Below, piece by piece: positions 58,691-64,000 of a DNA stretch of 64,000 nucleotides (position 1 is its first letter; each line of letters starts with the position of its first letter). The stretch lies in contig CALBKM010000025.1 of the NCBI GenBank assembly GCA_937895705.1, positions 23,185-87,184 on the forward strand. The letters are read 5' to 3'. The position numbers were made by a program, and so were the translations under genes. This DNA is from an uncultured Clostridia bacterium (GTDB lineage: Bacteria; Bacillota; Clostridia; Lachnospirales; Lachnospiraceae). Under the pieces are notes generated by a model. That model did no database searches, was not told where the DNA came from, and was given only the letters and a program-made list of their open reading frames with translations.

Positions 58691-59611
58691 TCAACCTTCC
58701 TCCGATGCCAACCACTGCCGCATCCTCTGCAAAGACGCCTGACCATCGGCACGGCCCCGTTCATATGCCCCTTCGATTTTCTTCACATCATGACTCATTC
58801 TGCCTATCTCCAACGGAGTTTCCGGCCGTATTACGAAGACCTTTCCCTGCTGTTCCAAACGCAAGATTTCTTCTGCCATCCGGTTATATTCCTCCGCCCG
58901 GTTTTCCAGTGCAGCCGCAAACTTCGGATATTTTTTATAAAAAAGACGTATCAGGCCTTTTTTCTCCGGCTTTTTGCGGTACTCTGCCGGTCGGGTCAAA
59001 ACAACCACGTTCTTTTCATACCCCATCTCGGTAAATGCGCGAAGCGGTATACTGTCACTGCAACCGCCGTCAAGCATCTTCTTTCCCCGAAACTCCACAA
59101 TACGGGACACATAGGGCATGGATGCGGACGCCCGTAAATAATCGATTTCCTTCACCATATCATTTATCTTGATATATTCCGCCTCTCCGGTTTCCACGTT
59201 GGTACAGGTCACATAAAACTTCGTCCCGGACCGTTTGAATGCCTCATTGTCGTACGGGTCCAGCTTCTCCGGAAGCTCATGATAGCAAAATTGATTACCC
59301 ACCAGGTCTCCGGTCTTCAACAGACTGTAAAAGCTCATATACCGCTTGTCTTTGCAGTATTTTTTATTGTAGCGGATGGTTCTTCCCTTTTGTTCGGAAA
59401 CATAGGAGCATCCGGTAATTGCCCCCATGGAAGTCCCGATGACTCCGTCAAAGCTAATCCCGTTCTCCATGAACACATCCAACACTCCGGCCGTGTACAT
59501 TCCACGCATGGCACCGCCTTCTAACACCAATCCTGTTTTTTTCTTATGCAATCTCATACTCTCTGAAATCCTCCCCATGTCTTTTATGGCATAGCGCCAC
59601 ATTTTTCTCAT
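58691..59611 (-). CDS. Patatin-like phospholipase
   Basis: 306 residues if ATG 59611 is used; ATG 59557 (GGGGAGG 12 bases upstream) is a good alternative and would give 288. The oxyanion loop GLVLEGGAMRGMY, nucleophile elbow GVIGTSMGAITG (GxSxG) and the catalytic Asp in KMLDGGCSDSIP (DGG) form the Ser-Asp dyad of patatins, like the RssA/YjjU group. No signal peptide is seen, so it acts in the cytoplasm on lipids or acyl esters. The C-terminus has a helical basic region. Confidence 0.93.
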   Translation of the reverse strand: MRKMWRYAIKDMGRISESMRLHKKKTGLVLEGGAMRGMYTAGVLDVFMENGISFDGVIGTSMGAITGCSYVSEQKGRTIRYNKKYCKDKRYMSFYSLLKTGDLVGNQFCYHELPEKLDPYDNEAFKRSGTKFYVTCTNVETGEAEYIKINDMVKEIDYLRASASMPYVSRIVEFRGKKMLDGGCSDSIPLRAFTEMGYEKNVVVLTRPAEYRKKPEKKGLIRLFYKKYPKFAAALENRAEEYNRMAEEILRLEQQGKVFVIRPETPLEIGRMSHDVKKIEGAYERGRADGQASLQRMRQWLASEEG

Positions 59612-59714
59612 AAAATCCCATCCTGCTCACGCACCTATCAAGTCTCTAACCATTATAACAAATCCCTTGTACAAATCAACTCCGGAATGCGTACAACCAA
59701 CGCCTAAATGAATC

Positions 59715-59743
59715 TTGAAAAAACATATCTCCCGTGTTATAAT
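59715..59743 (+). promoter_or_regulatory. Sigma-A promoter
   Basis: TTGAAA (59715-59720) and TATAAT (59738-59743), 17-base spacer, 33 bases before ATG 59777. Confidence 0.8.
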
Positions 59744-59776
59744 CATTTAGAAAAAAAAAGAAATAGGGGAAACTCC

Positions 59777-60247
59777 ATGAACTTCAATACTGTAAAAAAA
59801 CTGCACAGCATCGCACTTTTGCTGGAATCTCTTGCTTTACTGCTGGTTCTTCTCATGACCATCGGTCAAAAATTCGTAAAAACAATAATCCACGCTCCGT
59901 CCGAACTGAGAAAGATAGACGTTATTCCGCTGGAACTGCTGGTCTCTGTGATTCCGGCGCTTGTACTTTTCGGAATCAGCTATTTTCTGATAAAAAAGAA
60001 CAACGGAATCAACAGTACAACTCATGTCATCTCCATCCTCACCGTTACGCTTGTACTTCGGATTTTGACACCATATGTAAATACCCTGATTGTCCGAATA
60101 TACGCATCCCTACGCAGCGTAGCTTACTTTTCCTCCTACGGTTCTTTAGTAAGCGCTATCAACTACGTTGTCTCTCCGATTCAAATTGTTGCCTTTGCTC
60201 TGTTCTGCCTCTCTTTGGGCGGATATTACGGCATGGAAAAAAGATGA
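59777..60247 (+). CDS. Small four-helix membrane protein (DUF2975-like size, unassigned)
   Basis: 156 residues from ATG 59777 (AGGGGA upstream); an upstream in-frame ATG at 59708 lies before the promoter and is unlikely. Four hydrophobic helices: about 10-30, 50-70, 82-102 and 125-150. The layout recalls DUF2975 proteins but I do not see their LRxIxxGxPF pattern, so I leave the family open. It is monocistronic, ended by a terminator shared with the DAHP synthase gene. Confidence 0.75.
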   Translation: MNFNTVKKLHSIALLLESLALLLVLLMTIGQKFVKTIIHAPSELRKIDVIPLELLVSVIPALVLFGISYFLIKKNNGINSTTHVISILTVTLVLRILTPYVNTLIVRIYASLRSVAYFSSYGSLVSAINYVVSPIQIVAFALFCLSLGGYYGMEKR

Positions 60248-60278
60248 AATAAAGCGGAACCCGCTGCTCTATTGATTG

Positions 60279-60314
60279 AAAAACCCAGCCACCTTTCATG
60301 ATGGTTGGGTTTTA
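60279..60314. terminator. Bidirectional terminator
   Basis: 11-bp stem AAAACCCAGCC/GGTTGGGTTTT (60280-60290/60303-60313) with a G-U pair, between convergent genes. Confidence 0.85.
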
Positions 60315-60377
60315 TTGATATACTTTTTAATATATTTTTAGCAATATATCCTCTCAAATTATGCTTGCGCTTTCTTA

Positions 60378-61406
60378 TTAAAGCTTCTCCGCGATATCCA
60401 AAATCAACCGTTCGGTCTTCTCCCAACCAAGGCACGGGTCCGTAATAGATTTGCCGAATACATGCTCTCCCACGGCCTGGGAACCGTCCTCCAGATAGCT
60501 CTCAATCATCAGGCCCTTTACCAGACGCTTGATGCCTTCGTTCTGGTTCCGGCTGTGCACCACATCTTTGGCAATACGGATCTGCTCCAAATACTTCTTG
60601 CCGGAGTTGTTATGATTGGTGTCCACAATAACCGAAGGATTGGCAAGTCCCGTTTTCTCATAGAGTTCTTCCACACGAAGCAAATCCTCATAATGGTAAT
60701 TGGATACACTTCTTCCGGTATAATCCACATATCCCCGCAGGATAGCGTGGGCATACGGATTTCCTTCACTGGTCACCTCCCAACCGCGATAAAGGAAAGT
60801 ATGGCTACTCTGGGCCGCCGCGATGGAATTCATCATCACGACCAAATCTCCGCCGGTGGGATTCTTCATGCCTACCGGGGTTTCCAAGCCGCTGGCAGTA
60901 AGTCTATGCTGCTGGTTCTCCACCGAGCGGGCGCCTACCGCATTATAGGCGAGAATATCGGAAAGATACCGGTAATTTTCCGGGTAGAGCATTTCGTCCG
61001 CACAGGTGTAATCATAGTCCCGAAGCGCCGCCAAATGAAGCTCACGAATGGCAACAATTCCCTTGTACATATCCGGCTTTTCCTCCGGGTCCGGCTGATG
61101 CAACATTCCTTTATAGCCCTGGCCGTTGGTTCTCGGCTTGTTGGTATAAATTCTCGGAATAATGATTATCTTGTCCGAAACCTGCTCTTCAATCCTGCGA
61201 AGCCTCGAAATATACTCTAATACCGGCTCGCTGTGATCTGCGGAACACGGCCCAATCACAAGAATAAACTTGTCCGAACTACCGTCAAACACCGCACGGA
61301 TACTCGCATCACGCTCCGCCTTTACCTGCTCCATGCGCTCGGTGAGCGGAAACTCTTTCTTTACTTCCTGCGGAATCGGAAGCTTTCTATGGAAATTCAT
61401 CTGCAT
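60378..61406 (-). CDS. aroF: 3-deoxy-7-phosphoheptulonate (DAHP) synthase, class I
   Basis: First enzyme of the shikimate pathway (PEP + erythrose-4-phosphate to DAHP), 342 residues, the AroF/G/H (type I alpha) length. LVIGPCSADHSEPVLEY (metal Cys), PRTNGQGYKGML (PEP site), GARSVENQQHR, GMKNPTGGDL and VDTNHNNSGKKYLEQ are all family signatures. GAGGTAACG precedes ATG 61406. The N-terminal about 40 residues, which carry feedback sensing in this class, are present. With trpB it points to aromatic amino acid synthesis. Confidence 0.96.
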   Translation of the reverse strand: MQMNFHRKLPIPQEVKKEFPLTERMEQVKAERDASIRAVFDGSSDKFILVIGPCSADHSEPVLEYISRLRRIEEQVSDKIIIIPRIYTNKPRTNGQGYKGMLHQPDPEEKPDMYKGIVAIRELHLAALRDYDYTCADEMLYPENYRYLSDILAYNAVGARSVENQQHRLTASGLETPVGMKNPTGGDLVVMMNSIAAAQSSHTFLYRGWEVTSEGNPYAHAILRGYVDYTGRSVSNYHYEDLLRVEELYEKTGLANPSVIVDTNHNNSGKKYLEQIRIAKDVVHSRNQNEGIKRLVKGLMIESYLEDGSQAVGEHVFGKSITDPCLGWEKTERLILDIAEKL

Positions 61407-61475
61407 GTTCGTTACCTCTATTCCTTAAAAAATATTTCTATTCCCATTATAACACATATATTGAAATTTCGACAC

Positions 61476-61516
61476 AAAAAAAGCCCATAGAAAACATTAC
61501 ACTTCTTATAGGCATT
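61476..61516 (-). terminator. Terminator of the GNAT gene
   Basis: Stem of about 10 bp (GCCTATAAGAA/TTCTATGGGC, one bulge) with a 9-base loop, followed by seven T on the minus strand. Confidence 0.8.
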
Positions 61517-61524
61517 TCATCTTT

Positions 61525-62055
61525 CTAATATAGTTCAATCCAATATCTGCGAATCGGTTTATCGTCTCCCTCTTCAAACACAATATTTTCAAGAACGCCG
61601 CCGCACTGTTCCGCCGTTTTCCAGGAACCGATATTACTATCATAGGCGGCAATCAACACCTTATAAATGTTCCATGCCTTGGCCTGTTCCAGCATCATCC
61701 GAAGCATCTGCACCGCATATCCCTTTCTCCGCTCGCCGGGACGAACACCGTATCCGATATGTCCCCAGGAATGATAGCCCTCCACCGTCAGATAATGTCT
61801 GAGACTGGTAGCACCGATTAATTTGCCGTCCTCATCCACCACAAAATAAGAGGAGGAGGAAGCAAACTTCTTATCCACAATCCCCTTTTCACAATCGTCC
61901 AGCATCCGGACAAAGCCGGCAAACTCGTCCATACTCGTAAACGGTTCTCCTAAAAACCACGGCGAAATCGATGAGCCGTCGGCACACCATTCGGCCATCA
62001 TCTCGTTATACTGCTCATAATAGGTAAGGTCAGGTTTGACCAGATACAGTTTCAT
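61525..62055 (-). CDS. GNAT family N-acetyltransferase
   Basis: 176 residues. The acetyl-CoA motif lies at about 105-125 (IGYGVRPGERRKGYAVQML) and the C-terminal half has VLIAAYDSNIGSWKTAEQCGG. The layout is that of the predicted acetyltransferases with a preceding YYEQYNEMMAEW helix. Substrate unknown. It sits in a run of small enzymes (GyrI-like, MmcQ) on the same strand. GAGGTAAC precedes ATG 62055. Confidence 0.92.
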   Translation of the reverse strand: MKLYLVKPDLTYYEQYNEMMAEWCADGSSISPWFLGEPFTSMDEFAGFVRMLDDCEKGIVDKKFASSSSYFVVDEDGKLIGATSLRHYLTVEGYHSWGHIGYGVRPGERRKGYAVQMLRMMLEQAKAWNIYKVLIAAYDSNIGSWKTAEQCGGVLENIVFEEGDDKPIRRYWIELY

Positions 62056-62087
62056 CTATTGTTACCTCGCTTAAGTTAAAAATCGGG

Positions 62088-62573
62088 TTAGTCCACTATG
62101 GAAATACCATAATCTAAAATCACATTTCCGGCTTCATCCGGTGTGGTAAAACGCGGACAATTATACCGTTCAAAACACCAGTCGTCCTCTTTGCGTTTTA
62201 ACCCAAGGGACTTCAGCTCTTCCAAACACCGATTATGCGTTTCCATGGAATAAAAATCGCCGCTGCCTTCTTTGTCGTATAAATAACACACCGCATATTC
62301 TAAAGCGTCCATATCCACAAAATCAAACCCGTCCGGAGCCTCGGTACCCACCGGAAAGAACATGCCGATCCAATACTCCGGCATACCGTCCACAATATGT
62401 ACCGCACCAATGTACGCATCTCCGTTCACCGAGAGACGTTCCTTCTGCTCCAACACGGAAAACCAATCGTTCTGCCACCACTCCCCCCAATTCGGACCAT
62501 GCTCGTACTTCTTTCCGATTAACCGGGCAGCCGGGAAACTCTCGCGCTTTACTTCTAAAATCTTAACTGCCAT
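62088..62573 (-). CDS. GyrI-like/effector-binding domain protein
   Basis: 161 residues of a single GyrI-like (AraC effector-binding) domain, strand-rich. Patterns: AARLIGKKYEHGPNWGEWWQ at the start, PEYWIGMFFPVGTEAPDGF in the middle and ERYNCPRFTTPDEAGNVILD near the end. No DNA-binding part is present, so it is probably a stand-alone ligand-binding or hydrolytic (cyclopropanoid hydrolase-like) protein. GAGGAGG precedes ATG 62573. It resembles the 62987-63451 protein. Confidence 0.8.
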   Translation of the reverse strand: MAVKILEVKRESFPAARLIGKKYEHGPNWGEWWQNDWFSVLEQKERLSVNGDAYIGAVHIVDGMPEYWIGMFFPVGTEAPDGFDFVDMDALEYAVCYLYDKEGSGDFYSMETHNRCLEELKSLGLKRKEDDWCFERYNCPRFTTPDEAGNVILDYGISIVD

Positions 62574-62591
62574 GTGTGATACCTCCTCGTA

Positions 62592-62969
62592 TTATAAAGT
62601 GTCTTGCTCTTCTCTGATTCGCTTTTGGTCTTTCTTGCTCAACTTAGAAAGCACCGTGTCATAGGCCAAATCAATCATGTTCAGCAACTCATCGTCCGGA
62701 AAATCATCCAAATAAATCGTATTCCAATAGGGTTGCTGCACCGGCGGGCAATGATACCCTCTGACCACCTTTCCCGGGTACACCTCTCTGTAAAACTGAC
62801 CTGCGTCTGCAGTACACTTGAGTGTAATCTTAAAGTCATACTCATAGGGATAAAGTTGCGCAAAAATCTTGCCGTTCAACTTATAACAGATTGGGACATC
62901 TCCAAAAGGAAACTCTTCGGTAGTAGAAGGCTTGCTTTTGCAGTAGGTCTTTATTGCTTCAGATTTCAT
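62592..62969 (-). CDS. MmcQ/YjbR family protein
   Basis: 125 residues, the size of MmcQ/YjbR proteins (CyaY-like DNA-binding fold). Patterns: TTEEFPFGDVPICYKLNGKIFAQLY at the start, YNTIYLDD-type (YWNTIYLDDFPDDELLNMIDLAYD) near the end. Function is undefined. It lies between two GyrI-like genes, with short gaps, probably one operon of four. AAAGGAG precedes ATG 62969. Confidence 0.92.
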   Translation of the reverse strand: MKSEAIKTYCKSKPSTTEEFPFGDVPICYKLNGKIFAQLYPYEYDFKITLKCTADAGQFYREVYPGKVVRGYHCPPVQQPYWNTIYLDDFPDDELLNMIDLAYDTVLSKLSKKDQKRIREEQDTL

Positions 62970-62986
62970 GCGTCACTCCTTTATTC

Positions 62987-63451
62987 CTACAATCTCCCAA
63001 TCGGGAAAAACATAAAATTCTTGCCGGTCTCCGGACAGGTAAAATCATGTACCGCACCAACCAGCGGAATCTGATTCTCTTCCATATACTTTATCACCTG
63101 AGGGAAGGTATCTTCTCCTTCGCATTCCACCCAAAGATACTCATAACCCGGAATCACCCACTTAGTCCAGCCCGCCGGTGCCTCGGCGTCATCCCCGCAC
63201 TCCACTCCGGCCAAATAAAGCCCTTTGGTAAAACCGTCCTCCCACGGCAAAAAGGAACGGGACAAATCCGACATAGCGCCCCAAATTCCAAGAAGCTTTC
63301 CTTCCTCATCCTTCTTGGCCAAGTCCGCAACCTCATGAAAATGACTGTTGGCATCAGCCCATAACTTTTGAATGAAGCCTTCTCCGTCCGTGGTTGCGCC
63401 CTCTTTTCCGATAACAACAAAAGAAGGCTTTGTACATCTGTTTATCTCCAT
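62987..63451 (-). CDS. GyrI-like/effector-binding domain protein
   Basis: 154 residues from ATG 63451 (GGAGG upstream), rather than an upstream ATG. The single domain shows INRCTKPSFVVIGKEGAT, GLYLAGVECGDDAEAPAGW and LVGAVHDFTCPETGKNFMFF, a GyrI-like pattern. It is the first gene of the GyrI-MmcQ-GyrI-GNAT run. Two GyrI-like proteins close together suggest duplication or handling of related small molecules. Confidence 0.8.
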   Translation of the reverse strand: MEINRCTKPSFVVIGKEGATTDGEGFIQKLWADANSHFHEVADLAKKDEEGKLLGIWGAMSDLSRSFLPWEDGFTKGLYLAGVECGDDAEAPAGWTKWVIPGYEYLWVECEGEDTFPQVIKYMEENQIPLVGAVHDFTCPETGKNFMFFPIGRL

Positions 63452-63554
63452 TTTCGTATCCTCCGTATAGTACATCAATCAGTCGAATGTATGTTCTTGT
63501 TTGATTATATCATAGCATATTACTGAAGAATTGGCAATAGGTTTCTTGTAAACA

Positions 63555-63730
63555 AAAAAAACCGGCTCAGAACCTTTTAGATTCTGAGCCAGTCTTGACT
63601 TACTTATTTAGTTTCAATAACCCTTATGCCAAGGATATCTTACTTGTTATTGATAGCAGCCTGGTTGGCACCCTAACAAGTGAGTAGCTATCCTTGGAAT
63701 AAGGAACCCTCTTTCCCGGAGAAGGGCATA
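63555..63730 (-). ncRNA. Structured RNA downstream of the KilA-N gene
   Basis: Three hairpins on the minus strand with no ORF: 63707-63727 (CCCT/AGGG), a long hairpin at 63622-63704, and a terminator at 63562-63590. The long one has outer arms of 15 pairs plus one mismatch (63622-63637/63689-63704), inner arms of 11 pairs (63639-63649/63674-63684) and an apical GCC/GGC. The terminator stem is GGCTCAGAA/TTCTGAGCC with eight T. The stems are too perfect for chance. I cannot place it in a known RNA family. Confidence 0.55.
63562..63590 (-). terminator. Strong terminator of the structured RNA
   Basis: 9-bp stem with an about 9-base loop (CTAAAAGG), followed on the minus strand by GGTTTTTTTTG (63553-63562). 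It also ends the KilA-N-type gene transcript. Confidence 0.9.
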
Positions 63731-63743
63731 TAAATCATGTATT

Positions 63744-64000
63744 CTAACTTCTTTTATTTGTTTCCAACTTGGCAATGTTTTCGTTATGCTGTAAAAGTTC
63801 AATTTGCTTTTTGGCCGAATTGTTCAATCGAACCAACCTTTCTTGCTGTTTCATTCCCATTTCAATTAATTCCGCATTTATATTTTCTAAATTATTCAAA
63901 ATTATCAAGTGTAGTAAGTCTGCGTAATCTCGAATATTTCCTTCTTTGGATTCTTCCGGATTCTTTTCTCTCCATTCTTTTGCAGTCATTCCAAACAATG
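63744..64000 (-). CDS. KilA-N/phage-type protein, C-terminal part (5' end beyond window)
   Basis: About 85 C-terminal codons; the frame is open at the window edge, so the gene starts outside. FGMTAKEWREKNPEES, GNIRDYADLLHLIILNNLENINAELI and QQERLVRLNNSAKKQIELL follow the pattern seen at the C-terminus of KilA-N-domain (phage antirepressor-like) proteins. The predicted N-terminal KilA-N DNA-binding domain would lie to the right. AT-rich codon use differs from the genes at left. It precedes the structured RNA. Confidence 0.7.
   Translation of the reverse strand, partial: LFGMTAKEWREKNPEESKEGNIRDYADLLHLIILNNLENINAELIEMGMKQQERLVRLNNSAKKQIELLQHNENIAKLETNKRS

Noticed and set aside
60462..61220. 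252-codon ORF on the plus strand
   Set aside because: Antisense to the DAHP synthase gene; no start signal.

Overview
The window looks like a chromosomal stretch of a motile, anaerobic Firmicute of the Lachnospiraceae type (Roseburia/Butyrivibrio/Eubacterium-like). This is an inference from gene content and signals: strong AGGAGG-type ribosome sites, sigma-A promoters of TTGACA-17-TATAAT form, many XRE and GNAT genes, a bile salt hydrolase, carbohydrate-active enzymes, a T-box leader, flagellin and chemotaxis receptors. Most genes lie on the minus strand. Only gpmI, one chemotaxis receptor and three small proteins of unknown role run forward. No IS transposase, complete prophage or CRISPR array was found.

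Layout. 0-3.2 kb: a MarR-MATE-MATE drug-efflux operon whose promoter carries a palindrome over the -10. 3.2-9.9 kb: bile salt hydrolase, two GNAT acetyltransferases, small unknown proteins (one behind a sigma-28-like promoter), a TauE/TSUP exporter, and an ECF sigma/anti-sigma pair. 9.9-13.1 kb: a GH2 glycosidase translationally coupled to a GrpB-family protein. 13.2-18.3 kb: a less typical block, in part AT-richer. It holds a PBECR4-type predicted RNase preceded by a terminated, repeat-structured RNA, then a peptidase E homologue, an antibiotic-kinase homologue, gpmI and tRNA-Ser(CGA). 18.3-26.9 kb: holA, a lipoprotein, an SOS-controlled Y-family polymerase with its YolD-like partner, a Nudix hydrolase, a chemotaxis receptor, and trpB behind a Trp T-box. 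26.9-36.5 kb: a beta-helix lipoprotein, a HigBA-type toxin-antitoxin pair, then comEA-response regulator-histidine kinase-GerMN lipoprotein-comEC, and a YdcZ-type transporter. 36.6-48 kb: regulators, a paired ABC exporter, a MIF-like protein, a LacI-sensor/GGDEF fusion, and a DUF4153/XRE/DUF2975 cluster. 48-64 kb: a palindromic intergenic repeat, an orphan flagellin, fructokinase, a chemotaxis receptor with a TetR regulator, an old-yellow-enzyme/phosphatase operon, a stand-alone condensation-fold acyltransferase, GH43, AIM24, XRE, patatin, DAHP synthase, GNAT and GyrI-like proteins. At the right edge are a structured RNA and the end of a KilA-N-type gene.

How the genes relate. Sugar use (GH2, GH43, fructokinase), aromatic amino acid synthesis (DAHP synthase, trpB), motility and signalling (two MCPs, flagellin, diguanylate cyclase), DNA uptake and repair (comEA/comEC, Y-family polymerase) and drug or bile resistance (MATE, ABC, BSH) fit a gut commensal. 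The most interesting locus is 13.25-14.20 kb. An own promoter, a string of hairpins with UUAA in their loops, a transcription terminator and then an RNase-fold gene reproduce the architecture of a type III (RNA antitoxin) toxin-antitoxin system, but with a toxin family not classically linked to one. A second structured RNA beside the KilA-N gene at 63.6 kb also deserves attention.
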